A stretch of DNA of 64,000 nucleotides from Variovorax sp. TBS-050B (GTDB lineage: Bacteria > Pseudomonadota > Gammaproteobacteria > Burkholderiales > Burkholderiaceae_C). Positions 32,888 through 41,359 of this stretch are shown piece after piece. The notes under the pieces were generated by a model. The model did not search any database. It was given only the letters and a program-made list of their open reading frames with translations, and was not told the DNA's origin. The stretch lies in assembly GCF_029893635.1 (NCBI RefSeq), contig NZ_JARXYR010000002.1, positions 4,501,001 through 4,565,000 of the forward strand. Reading direction: 5' to 3'. A program made the translations under genes and the position numbers. Every line of letters begins with the position of its first letter. The first letter of the stretch is position 1.

Positions 32888-34072
32888 CTACTGCGGCGGC
32901 ACCCGCACCCAGCCCTCCATCAGCACCCGCGCGCTGCGGCTCATCGACACCTGGGTGACCGACCACCGGCCGCCGTCGCCCTGGCGCGCCTGCGCGCCCA
33001 CGCGCAAGGTGCCCGAGGGATGGCCGAAGCGCACCGACTGGCGCTCGCCGCCGCCGGCCGCGAGGTTCACCAGCGTGCCGGGGATCGCGGCGGCCGTGCC
33101 GATGGCCACTGCCGCCGTGCCCATCATCGCGTGGTGCAGCTGCCCCATGGACAGCGCGCGCACCAGCAGGTCGACCTCGCCCGCCGCCACCGCCTTGCCG
33201 CTGGAGGCCACATAGCGCGCTGGCGGCGCCACGAAGGCGATCTTGGGCGTGTGCTGGCGCAGCGGCGCCTCCGCCACGTCGCGCATCAGCCCCATCTTCA
33301 CCGCGCCCAGCGCGCGCAGGCTTTCGAAGCGCGCCAGCGCCGCCGGGTCGCCGTTGATGGCGCCCTGCAGTTCGGTGCCGCTGTAGCCCAGGTCCGCCGC
33401 GTTGAGAAACACGGTGGGAATGCCGGCGTTGATGAGCGTGGCCGGGATGCGGCCGAGGCCGGGCGCCTCCAGCACGTCGACCACGCGGCCGGTGGGGAAC
33501 AGGCCGCCCTCGCCCGCCGCGTCGTCCGCCGGGTCCATGAACGCCAGCTGCACCTCGGCGGCCGCAAAGGCCACGCCGTCGAGCTCGAAGTCGCCCATCT
33601 CCTGCACCTGCCGGCCGGCCATGGGGACCTGCGCGACGATGGTCTTGCCGATGTTGGCCTGCCAGATGCGCACGGTGCAGAGGCCGTCGTGCGGAACGCG
33701 CTTCGCATCGACGAGGCCGTTGGCAATGGCGAAAGGCCCCACGGCCGCCGTGAGGTTGCCGCAGTTGCCCGACCAGTCGACCAGGGCCTGGTCGATCGCC
33801 ACCTGGCCGAACAGGTAGTCCACGTCGTGGCCCGGCCGACTGCTGGCCGAAAGGATCACCGCCTTGCTGGTGCTGGAGGTGGCGGCGCCCATGCCGTCGA
33901 TCTGCTTGCCGTAGGGGTCGGGGCTGCCGAGCACGCGCAGCAGCAGCGCGTCGCGCGCCGCGCCGGGCTGCTGCGCGGCTGCGGGCAGGTCCTGCAGGCG
34001 GAAGAACACGCCCTTGCTGGTGCCGCCGCGCATGTAGGTGGCGGGAATCCTGATCTGGGGTGCGAAGGCCAT
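32888..34072 (-). CDS. prpF: PrpF-family 2-methylaconitate isomerase
   Basis: Converts trans- to cis-2-methylaconitate in the AcnD-dependent 2-methylcitrate cycle. The 394-aa protein begins APQIRIPATYMRGGTSKGVFF, the PrpF hallmark, and keeps SGNCGNL, NAGIPTVFLNAADLGY and the MGQLHHAMMGTAAV segment. No prpC or acnD is present nearby, which is unusual. A related tautomerase of aromatic catabolism (GalD type) is an alternative, but the length and N-terminus favour PrpF. It converges with the sigma-54 activator gene (22-bp gap). Confidence 0.85.
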   Translation of the reverse strand: MAFAPQIRIPATYMRGGTSKGVFFRLQDLPAAAQQPGAARDALLLRVLGSPDPYGKQIDGMGAATSSTSKAVILSASSRPGHDVDYLFGQVAIDQALVDWSGNCGNLTAAVGPFAIANGLVDAKRVPHDGLCTVRIWQANIGKTIVAQVPMAGRQVQEMGDFELDGVAFAAAEVQLAFMDPADDAAGEGGLFPTGRVVDVLEAPGLGRIPATLINAGIPTVFLNAADLGYSGTELQGAINGDPAALARFESLRALGAVKMGLMRDVAEAPLRQHTPKIAFVAPPARYVASSGKAVAAGEVDLLVRALSMGQLHHAMMGTAAVAIGTAAAIPGTLVNLAAGGGERQSVRFGHPSGTLRVGAQARQGDGGRWSVTQVSMSRSARVLMEGWVRVPPQ

Positions 34073-34146
34073 GGGCGGAGGATGCGGTCTTGTTCGGGGT
34101 CGCGCATCCTGCCACAGCCGCCCGCGGGCCGCGTCCCTCGCCCGGT

Positions 34147-35931
34147 TCAGGCGGCTTCTTCGTACCAGCGGTCCTTGGCCAGCATCACGCGGTGGTGCCC
34201 GCAGCCGGCCGGCATCATCGGAAAGCAGTTCTCCTGCGCCGCCACCTGCACGTCGAGGAAGTACGGCCCCTCGCTCGCCAGGCATTCGGCGAGCGCGGCC
34301 TCCAGCGCGGCCGGGTCGGACACGCGGCGCGCCTTCCAGCCGAAGGCGGTGGCCAGCGCGACGAAGTCGGGCAGCGCCTCGTTCCAGCTGTGGCTCAGGC
34401 GGTTGCCGTGGTTGAGCTCCTGCCACTGGCGCACCATGCCCATGTAGCCGTTGTTGCACAGCACCAGCTTGATCGGCGCGCGATGCTGCACGGCGGTGGA
34501 GAGCTCCTGGATGTTCATCAGCACCGAGGCATCGCCGCTCACGCACACGGTCAGCGCCTCCGGATGCGCGACCTGCGCGCCGATGGCCGCGGGCAGCCCG
34601 TAGCCCATGGTGCCCGCGCCGCCCGAGGTCAGCCAGCGCCGCGGCCGCTCGAAGCGCAGGTACTGCGCGGCCCACATCTGGTGCTGGCCCACGTCGGTCG
34701 ACACGATCGCGTCGCGCCCGGCCATGGCCGCCGCGAGCGAGGCCATCAGCTGCTGCGGCAGGATGGCATCGGCGCGCGGCGCGAAGCCCAGGCAGTCGGC
34801 GCTGCGCCAGCCTTCGATGCGCCGCCACCAGGGCGCGAGCCGTTCCGGCGCGAAGCCGTCGGCCGGCAGCAGCGCGAGCAGGGCTTCGACGACGGCGCCG
34901 CAGTCGCCGACCATCGGCACGTCGACGCGCACCACCTTGTTGATGCTGGCGGGGTCGATGTCGATGTGGATCTTGCGCGCCTGCGGACAGAACTCGTCGA
35001 GCTTGCCGGTCACGCGGTCGTCGAAGCGCGCGCCGACGCACACCACCAGGTCGGCTTCGTGCATCGCGAGGTTGGCTTCGAGCGTGCCGTGCATGCCCAG
35101 CATGCCGACGAACTTCGGATCCGACGCGGGAAAGGCGCCGAGCCCCATCAGGGTCAGCGTGCACGGTGCGTGCAGGCGATGCACGAGGCGGGCGAACGCC
35201 TCGCAGGCCGCGGGCCCCGCGTTGACGAGCCCGCCGCCGCCGTAGAACACCGGCCGCCGCGCGGTCGAGATCAGGTCGGCCGCGCGCTGCAGCATCGGCC
35301 TGGGCGGCAGCGCCGCCTTGTTCGCGCGCAGGGGGCGCATCGGCGCGGCCGGCGCGCCATGGGCCAGGCGCATGAGCTGCACGTCCTTCGGCATGTCGAG
35401 CAGCACCGGCCCCGGCCGGCCGGTGGCCGCGATCTCGAGCGCGCGCCGCACCAGCGCCGGCACCTCGTCGGCCGCGCGTGCCTGCTGGTTCCACTTGGTC
35501 ACGGGGCGCGACATGCCGAGCGCATCGCTTTCCTGGAAGGCCTGGGTGCCGATCACCGCGGTGGCGACCTGCCCGCTGATGCACAGCAGCGGCACCGAGT
35601 CGCTGATCGCGTCGAGCAGCCCGCTCATCGTGTTGGCGACGCCCGGCCCGGAGGTGACGAGCACCACGCCCACGCGCCCGGTCGTGCGCGCATAGCCCTC
35701 GGCCGCATGCACGGCCGCCTGCTCGTGCCGCACCAGCACGTGGCGCAGCCGCGGCTCGCCGTGCAGCGCGTCGTAGAGCGGCAGCGCGGCGCCGCCGGGG
35801 TAGCCGAACAGGGTGTCGACGCCGCATTCGACCAGCGTGTCGAGCAGCGCCTGGGCGCCGTTGCGCACGCGCGGCGCGGCTTCGGGTTGGAGGGAGGGAG
35901 AAGAAGCCGGGGCAAGGTCGAGCAGTCGCAT
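34147..35931 (-). CDS. Acetolactate-synthase-like ThDP enzyme, large subunit
   Basis: ThDP-dependent enzyme of 594 aa close to the AHAS large subunit: catalytic Glu E70 ([12 protein letters not shown]), a FAD/CoA-type middle domain, and the ThDP motif [12 protein letters not shown]...[12 protein letters not shown]. The C-terminal [18 protein letters not shown] resembles IlvB. No small regulatory subunit (ilvN/H) follows, so it may be a paralogue with a catabolic or specialised role. The start at 35931 ([10 protein letters not shown]) avoids overlap with the divergent lrp gene. Confidence 0.82.
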   Translation of the reverse strand: MRLLDLAPASSPSLQPEAAPRVRNGAQALLDTLVECGVDTLFGYPGGAALPLYDALHGEPRLRHVLVRHEQAAVHAAEGYARTTGRVGVVLVTSGPGVANTMSGLLDAISDSVPLLCISGQVATAVIGTQAFQESDALGMSRPVTKWNQQARAADEVPALVRRALEIAATGRPGPVLLDMPKDVQLMRLAHGAPAAPMRPLRANKAALPPRPMLQRAADLISTARRPVFYGGGGLVNAGPAACEAFARLVHRLHAPCTLTLMGLGAFPASDPKFVGMLGMHGTLEANLAMHEADLVVCVGARFDDRVTGKLDEFCPQARKIHIDIDPASINKVVRVDVPMVGDCGAVVEALLALLPADGFAPERLAPWWRRIEGWRSADCLGFAPRADAILPQQLMASLAAAMAGRDAIVSTDVGQHQMWAAQYLRFERPRRWLTSGGAGTMGYGLPAAIGAQVAHPEALTVCVSGDASVLMNIQELSTAVQHRAPIKLVLCNNGYMGMVRQWQELNHGNRLSHSWNEALPDFVALATAFGWKARRVSDPAALEAALAECLASEGPYFLDVQVAAQENCFPMMPAGCGHHRVMLAKDRWYEEAA

Positions 35932-35996
35932 GACGTCGATTCTTCCGGTGTTGGGGCAGAATTTGCTTCTTTCTTTTGGCTTTTTAGGCCTCATTC

Positions 35997-36491
35997 ATGA
36001 AAAGCAATCGCAAAAGCAGCGACAACGAAGAAGGATCTTTCGACAAGACCGATCTGGCCATCCTGCGCGTGCTGCTGCTCGATTCGCGCAAGACGCTGCA
36101 GGAGATCGGCCACGAGGTGGGCCTCTCGCCCACCAGCTGCTGGACCCGCATCAAGAAGCTCGAGGCCTCGGGCGTGATCAAGCGCTACACCGTCGACATC
36201 GATCCGGCCAGGCTCGGCTACCACGACTCGGTGATCGTCCAGGTCACGCTCGAAAGCCACACCGACGAGACGCTCTACGACTTCGGCCGCGTGCTCGCGA
36301 CCATTCCCGAGATCCAGGAGGCCTACCTGGTCTCGGGCGACTACGACTACTACATCCGCATCGCGGTGCGCGACACGCGCGACTACGAGCGGCTGCTGCG
36401 CGAGAAGCTCTACAAGATCCCCGGCATCCGCCACAGCAAGTCGCACTTCGTGCTGCGCGTGCTGAAGGAAACCACCGTGCCGCTGCTCTGA
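35997..36491 (+). CDS. Lrp/AsnC-family regulator
   Basis: Regulator of 164 aa. After a charged leader of about 15 residues comes the HTH (LQEIGHEVGLSPTSCWTRIKKLEASGVIKRY) and a RAM domain (DSVIVQVTLESHTDETLYDF to RHSKSHFVLRVLKE). It is divergent from the acetolactate-synthase-like gene with only 65 bp between the starts, so control of that gene is likely, with a branched-chain amino acid or related oxo acid as the possible effector. Confidence 0.9.
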   Translation: MKSNRKSSDNEEGSFDKTDLAILRVLLLDSRKTLQEIGHEVGLSPTSCWTRIKKLEASGVIKRYTVDIDPARLGYHDSVIVQVTLESHTDETLYDFGRVLATIPEIQEAYLVSGDYDYYIRIAVRDTRDYERLLREKLYKIPGIRHSKSHFVLRVLKETTVPLL

Positions 36492-36501
36492 ACCGGGCCG
36501 G

Positions 36502-37395
36502 CTACAGGCTCGCCGCGATCCACTCCCGCAGCCACCGGTGCGCGGGATCGCGGTGCCGCCGCTCGTGCCAGAGCATCGCCATCTCGTAGCCCGGCACTTC
36601 GAGCGGCGCCTCCACCACGCGCAGCCCGCCCGCGCCGCGCGCGAGCCGCTCGGGCAGCATCGCTACCAGGTCGGTGGCCGCGAGCACCGACATCATGAAC
36701 AGGAAGTGCGGCACCGACAGCACCACGCGCCGCGCCAGGCCGAGCGCGGCCAGCGCCTCGTCGGTCGGCCCGCTGAAGCCGCCGCCCGCGAGCGACACCA
36801 CCACGTGCTCCAGCGCGCAGAACTGCGCCAGCGTGGGCCGCCGCTTCAGCCGCGGATGGCCCGCGCGCCCCGCCAGCACGTAGCGCTCGTGGAACAGCAC
36901 CCGGTGATGCAGCCCGGGCGGCGCGCCCACGCTGGTGTGGAAGAACAGGTCGAGTTCCGCGTTCTCCAGCTGCCGCGCCATGCGCGAAGGCACGGCCTCC
37001 ACCACCGCCAGCCGCGTGTTCGGCGCCGCGGCGCGCAGCCCGCCGAGCATGGGCAGCAGGATCGCCGACTCGGCGTAGTCGGCGGCCGCCACGCGCCAGG
37101 TGGTGGTGGCCACGGCCGGGTCGAAGGCCTTCGTCGGCGCCACGGCGCGGCCCAGCGCCTCCAGCGCTTCGCGCAGCGGCGCGCGCAGCTCGTCGGCACG
37201 CGCCGTGGGCCGCATGCCGCGCTGCGCGGGCAGCAGCAGCGGATCGCCGAAGAGTTCGCGCAGCCTGGCGAGCTGCACGCTGACCGCGGGCTGTGACAGG
37301 TTCAGGCGCTCGGCCGCACGCGTGACGCTGCGCTCGGCCAGCAGCATGTCGAGCGTGACCAGCAGGTTGAGGTCGATGCGGCTGAAATTGTTCAC
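36502..37395 (-). CDS. LysR-family regulator, NodD-like
   Basis: LysR-type regulator of 297 aa. The N-terminal HTH (SVTRAAERLNLSQPAVSVQLARLRELFGDPLLL) with the start MNNFSRIDLNLLVTLDMLLAE is typical of the NodD/SyrM-like branch. A periplasmic-binding-type effector domain follows from residue 95. It is divergent from a quinone-reductase gene, with a T-N11-A type dyad between them, so that gene is the probable target. Confidence 0.9.
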   Translation of the reverse strand: MNNFSRIDLNLLVTLDMLLAERSVTRAAERLNLSQPAVSVQLARLRELFGDPLLLPAQRGMRPTARADELRAPLREALEALGRAVAPTKAFDPAVATTTWRVAAADYAESAILLPMLGGLRAAAPNTRLAVVEAVPSRMARQLENAELDLFFHTSVGAPPGLHHRVLFHERYVLAGRAGHPRLKRRPTLAQFCALEHVVVSLAGGGFSGPTDEALAALGLARRVVLSVPHFLFMMSVLAATDLVAMLPERLARGAGGLRVVEAPLEVPGYEMAMLWHERRHRDPAHRWLREWIAASL

Positions 37396-37416
37396 GGCAA
37401 TTCCTCGGATTCGAAC

Positions 37417-37431
37417 TATTCATTTCCAATA
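37417..37431. promoter_or_regulatory. LysR-type dyad in the LysR/quinone reductase spacer
   Basis: TATT-N7-AATA contains the T-N11-A pattern of LysR-type binding sites in an 81-bp divergent spacer that is otherwise GC-rich. This is the most likely operator for the divergent pair. The promoter elements themselves are not clear. Confidence 0.5.
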
Positions 37432-37476
37432 TACCGCCGCGGTCCTTAAGTTCGGTGTTCACCCTCCTCCGATTCC

Positions 37477-38292
37477 ATGAACGAACCGAACGCCATGAAC
37501 ATCCTTCTCGTCCTTGCCCATCCCGAACCCGCCTCGCTCAACGGCGCGATGCACCGCTTCATGCGCGCGCGCCTGGAGGCCAACGGCCATTCCGTGCAGG
37601 TGTCCGACCTGTACGCGATGCGCTGGAAGCCCGCGCTCGACGCCGACGACTTCCCGGCGCGCGACCCGGCCGCGCGCTTCAGCCCCGAACGCGAATCGCT
37701 GAAGGCCTTCGAATCGGGCACGCAGGCGCCCGAGGTCGCGGCCGAGCAGCAGAAGCTGCTCTGGGCCGACGCGGTGATCCTGCAGTTCCCGCTCTGGTGG
37801 TATTCGATGCCCGCGATCCTCAAGGGCTGGGTCGAGCGCATCTACGCCTACGGTTTCGCCTACGGCGTGGGCGAGCACTCCGACACCCACTGGGGCGACC
37901 GCTTCGGCGAAGGCACGCTGGCCGGGAAGCGCGCGATGCTGGTCGTCACCACCGGCGGCTGGGCCTCGCACTACGGTCCGCGCGGCATCAACGGGCCGAT
38001 GGACGACCTGCTGTTCCCGATCCAGCACGGCATCCTCTACTACCCCGGCTTCGACGTGCTGCCGCCCTACGTGGTGCACCGCACCGGCAAGGTCGACGAA
38101 GCCGCCTACGCGCGCATCACCGAGGAACTCGGCCAGCGCCTCGACACGCTGTTCGCCACCGAGCCGATCCCGTTCCGCCGCCAGAACCACGGCGACTACG
38201 AGATCCCGGCGCTGACGCTCAGGCCAGAGATCGCGCCGGGGCAGACCGGCTTCGCGATCCATGCCGCCACGCCGGCTCAGCGGCAGTCGTAG
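37477..38292 (+). CDS. NAD(P)H:quinone oxidoreductase, flavodoxin-like fold
   Basis: FMN/FAD-dependent two-electron quinone reductase of the NQO1/MdaB-like family, 271 aa. Typical elements are the N-terminal ILLVLAHPEPASLNGAM, the ILQFPLWWYSMPAILKGWVERI flavin segment and TTGGWASHYGPRGING. Probably cytosolic; it protects against quinones. The ATG at 37477 gives six extra residues before a second start at 37495. It is under the divergent LysR gene, and its 3' end overlaps the convergent esterase gene by 16 bases. Confidence 0.88.
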   Translation: MNEPNAMNILLVLAHPEPASLNGAMHRFMRARLEANGHSVQVSDLYAMRWKPALDADDFPARDPAARFSPERESLKAFESGTQAPEVAAEQQKLLWADAVILQFPLWWYSMPAILKGWVERIYAYGFAYGVGEHSDTHWGDRFGEGTLAGKRAMLVVTTGGWASHYGPRGINGPMDDLLFPIQHGILYYPGFDVLPPYVVHRTGKVDEAAYARITEELGQRLDTLFATEPIPFRRQNHGDYEIPALTLRPEIAPGQTGFAIHAATPAQRQS

Positions 38293-39917
38293 TGCGCCGC
38301 CCGGTCGCTCGGCCCGGCGCCGTCGTGGCGCGCCTGCTTCGGGTAAGCGCAGAGCAGCCGCGTCGGCGCGGCAGCGCCGCTGCCCTCGCCATGGGCGACC
38401 AGCGCCTCGGGCGCCCGGCCTTGCTCCACCCAGGCGTCGAGCGCCGCGAGCAGGTCGTTGCGCGGGCTCGGCGCCTGCACTTCGCCGCCCTGGTTGCCGA
38501 AGCGCGTGGGGCCGGTCCCGCCGCCGCAATGCCCCATGCCGGGCACCATGAAGAGCCGGAAGAAATCCTGCGTCGCGGCCAGTGAGCCTTGCCGCGCGGC
38601 CACCTTCTCGTAGTAGGCGATCGTGTCGTGCGGACTGACCACCGGATCGGCCCAGCCCATGTAGGTGATCAGCTTGCCGCCGCGCGCCTTGAAGGCCGCG
38701 ATGTCGGGGTTGGTCTGGTCGACCGCCGGGCCGACCTTCGCGAGCGCCTTGGCCATGTGGCGGTCGAAGTCGAAGCGCCACCAGTCCCAGCCTGGATCGC
38801 CGAAGACCCAGTGGCGCCAGAAGTCGGCGCGCGCGGGCTCGGTCGTGCCCAGGTAGCCGGCCCAGCCCGCTTCGGAGCCCACGGCCGGGCCCGGATAGAT
38901 CGTCTCGCCGGTGCGCGGGTTGACCGCGCCCGCATAGATGCGCCGGACCGCGGCGAGCTGCGCGTCGCCGAGGCAGTCGGCCCCTTCGGCGCCCGCGCTG
39001 CAGCGCAGGCTCGCGGCATCGAAGCGGCGCGCGTCGCAGGCGCGCGGATCGGCGATGACGCCGTCGCGCACGCCGTCGAGCGCATCGCAGGCCGCGACCG
39101 CCTTGCGCGTCACGAGTTCGAGCTTGTCGCGCGTGAGGATCGGCCGCTGGTTGTCGCCGGACGCATGGTTGGCGAGAAAGCGGTTGAGGAACTCGGCATT
39201 GAGCGCCACGCGGTTGTTGCCGGGCGCGCCGGCGATCACGCCGTCGAAGTCGGCCGGATAGCGCTGCACCTCGGCATAGCCCTGGTGCCCGCCCGTGGAG
39301 CAGCCGTGGAAGTAGCTGCGGCGCGCCGGCCTCGCCTGCAGCGCGGCGAGCAGCGCCTTGCCAGCCACCGTGATGTCGTGCACCGAGCTCGTGCCCCAGT
39401 CGACCATCCGCTGCGGATGGCCGACGACGAACAGCAGGTCCTCGCCGCCGTGGCCCGTGTCGCCGCCGAGCGTGGCGTAGCCGCGCCGCAGCGCCAGCGC
39501 CATGTCTTCGTACTTGAGTGCGGGCGAGTAGCCGCCGTTGCCGGTGGCGAGCAGCTTGCCGTTCCATGCGGCGGGCAGCGGCGCCCAGAGTTCGAACCGC
39601 ACCGCCGAGCCGGGCACCGCGCGCGTCGTGCCCTGCACGCGGCAGAAGGCCGGCATGTCGGCGAGCGGGCCGCGCGCGCCCGGCGGCGTGAAGCTGCCGG
39701 CCGGCACCGCCTGCACCGCATCGACCGAGGCGCGGTCGAGCCCCACGCGCTGCAGGCTCGCGAGTTCGCAGGCGAGCGGCCGGCCGGCGCGTGCGAGCAG
39801 CGGCGCATCGGGGCCGCCGCTGCAGGCGGCCAGCGCGCCGGCACCGAGGATCGCCGCGGCCGCCGGCATGCAAAGACCGGCGATGCGCCGGCGCCATGTT
39901 TCGGGAATGGATCGCAT
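38277..39917 (-). CDS. Tannase/feruloyl-esterase-family lipoprotein
   Basis: Serine esterase of 546 aa. The N-terminus has a lipoprotein signal (AGALAACSG, lipobox Cys 32). The catalytic Ser is S207 in HGCSTGGHQG, with Asp in MGWADPVVSP and His in PGMGHCGGG; the CS-D-HC cysteine pair (C206 and the Cys after His) is the tannase-family hallmark. DALDGVRDGVI is the calcium-site motif. MHETase belongs to this family, but the substrate here is unknown and is probably a plant phenolic ester. Lies 43 bp downstream of no gene; the bug gene follows its start region on the same strand. Confidence 0.87.
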   Translation of the reverse strand: MRSIPETWRRRIAGLCMPAAAAILGAGALAACSGGPDAPLLARAGRPLACELASLQRVGLDRASVDAVQAVPAGSFTPPGARGPLADMPAFCRVQGTTRAVPGSAVRFELWAPLPAAWNGKLLATGNGGYSPALKYEDMALALRRGYATLGGDTGHGGEDLLFVVGHPQRMVDWGTSSVHDITVAGKALLAALQARPARRSYFHGCSTGGHQGYAEVQRYPADFDGVIAGAPGNNRVALNAEFLNRFLANHASGDNQRPILTRDKLELVTRKAVAACDALDGVRDGVIADPRACDARRFDAASLRCSAGAEGADCLGDAQLAAVRRIYAGAVNPRTGETIYPGPAVGSEAGWAGYLGTTEPARADFWRHWVFGDPGWDWWRFDFDRHMAKALAKVGPAVDQTNPDIAAFKARGGKLITYMGWADPVVSPHDTIAYYEKVAARQGSLAATQDFFRLFMVPGMGHCGGGTGPTRFGNQGGEVQAPSPRNDLLAALDAWVEQGRAPEALVAHGEGSGAAAPTRLLCAYPKQARHDGAGPSDRAAHYDCR

Positions 39918-39960
39918 GGTCCGTCTCCTCTGCGGCCGGCGCCGCCTTCGTCGCGCGGGC

Positions 39961-40935
39961 CTACTCGGCCTCGATGCCGGCCGCCTTGACGATGCGACCC
40001 CACTTCTGCGATTCGGCGGTCTGGAACTTCGCGAGTTCCTCGGGCGAGCTCGTGAACACCTCGGTGCCGGTGGGCTCGTAGAAGGCGGCCTTGGCCGATT
40101 CGCTTTTCGCGGCCTTCACGAGCAGTTCGTTGAGCCGCTTGACCACCGCGGGCGGCGTCTTCGCCGGCGCATAGGCCGCGAACCAGTAGCCCATCTCGTA
40201 GCCCTTCACGCCGGCCTCGGCGATGGTCGGCACCTCGGGCGCGAGCGGCGAACGCGCGGCGCCCGAGACGCCGAGCGCGCGCAGCTTGCCGGCCTTGACC
40301 TGCGGCAGGCCGGTGGCCGCGTCGGTGATCATCATGTGGATCTGGCCGCCGAGCAGGTCGGTCACGGCCAGCGTGTTGCTCTTGTAGGGCACGTGCAGCA
40401 GCCTGATGTCGGCCATCTGCTGCAGCAGCTCGCCCGCCATGCGGCTCGACGAGCTGCCGCTGCCGAAGCTGTACTTGCCGGGCTCCTTCTTCGCGAGCGC
40501 GATGAACTCGGCCACGCTCTTCGCGGGGAACGAGGGGTTCACCACCATGATCTGCCCGCCCTTGCCGAGCGCGGCCACCGGCGCGTAGTCCTTCACCGGG
40601 TCGTAGGGCAGCTTCTTGAACAGATGCTCGTTGGCCGCATGCGTGGTGTTGGTGGTGATCAGCACGGTGTAGCCGTCGGCCGGCGCCTTGGCAATCTGCT
40701 GCGAGGCGATGAAGCCGCTCGCGCCGGCCTTGTTGTCGATCACCACGGGCTGCTTCGTCTCGGCCGTGATGCTGTTGCCGAGCGCGCGTGCGATCTGGTC
40801 GGTGGCCGTGCCGGCGGCGAACGGCACCACGAAGGTGATCGGCTTCTCGGGAAAGCCCTGCTGCGCATGGCCGGCCAAGGGCGCGGCGAGCAGCGCGAGC
40901 GCGGCGGCAGAGAGGGTCAGGGAACGTCGCTTCAT
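39961..40935 (-). CDS. Bug/TctC-family solute-binding protein
   Basis: Periplasmic binding protein of 324 aa with the signal peptide MKRRSLTLSAAALALLAAPLAGHAQQ, then FPEKPITFVVPFAAGTATDQIARAL and the DNKAGASGFIASQQIAKAPADGYT family block. The start at 40935 gives a clean signal peptide; the longer frame from 41076 reads into the next gene. Same strand as the tannase-family esterase 43 bp downstream and the AtuA genes 52 bp upstream. It may bind an aromatic or terpenoid acid. Confidence 0.88.
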   Translation of the reverse strand: MKRRSLTLSAAALALLAAPLAGHAQQGFPEKPITFVVPFAAGTATDQIARALGNSITAETKQPVVIDNKAGASGFIASQQIAKAPADGYTVLITTNTTHAANEHLFKKLPYDPVKDYAPVAALGKGGQIMVVNPSFPAKSVAEFIALAKKEPGKYSFGSGSSSSRMAGELLQQMADIRLLHVPYKSNTLAVTDLLGGQIHMMITDAATGLPQVKAGKLRALGVSGAARSPLAPEVPTIAEAGVKGYEMGYWFAAYAPAKTPPAVVKRLNELLVKAAKSESAKAAFYEPTGTEVFTSSPEELAKFQTAESQKWGRIVKAAGIEAE

Positions 40936-40987
40936 TGTTGTCTCCGGAGGGATGGGTCGTGAAAAAAACAGAAACCGGGCTGCGGCC

Positions 40988-41359
40988 CTATGCGCCCGCC
41001 AGCAGCGGCACGAGCGCGCGCGGCACGCGCACGGGCATGTCGAGCAGCAGGAAGGACAGCGCCTTGCCGTGCGCATCGAGGTTCAGCGCATCGTTGACGC
41101 CGCCGTCGAGCACCGCGTCGAGCACGAAGTTCATCGCCTGCAGCCGGGGCAGCAGGTAGCGCTGCACCTGCGACGGCGCGCGGTGCCGGAACTGCGCCGC
41201 CACGCGCTCGGACGTGAGCTGCTCGACGAGCGCCGGATAGAGCGCCGGATGCCAGGCGATCACGCTGATGTTGGAACGGTCGCCCTTGTCGCCCGTACGC
41301 CCGTGGGCGGCGCGGTAGAGCGGGACTTCGACGGTGCCGTCGGTGGCGGGGGTGTTCAT
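40988..41359 (-). CDS. AtuA-associated small protein (AtuA C-terminal domain)
   Basis: Protein of 123 aa that corresponds to the C-terminal ferredoxin-like domain found fused to AtuA in many bacteria. Recognisable by YRAAHGRTGDKGDRSNISVIAWHP near the start. Its exact role is unknown; AtuA proteins take part in acyclic terpene use in Pseudomonas. The ATG at 41359 overlaps the stop of the AtuA gene (ATGA), so the two halves are made together and likely form a complex. Confidence 0.8.
   Translation of the reverse strand: MNTPATDGTVEVPLYRAAHGRTGDKGDRSNISVIAWHPALYPALVEQLTSERVAAQFRHRAPSQVQRYLLPRLQAMNFVLDAVLDGGVNDALNLDAHGKALSFLLLDMPVRVPRALVPLLAGA

Noticed and set aside
35932..35996. Leader-peptide attenuator before the acetolactate-synthase-like gene
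   Set aside because: The 65-bp divergent spacer has no room for one and no Val/Leu/Ile-rich short frame or terminator is present.
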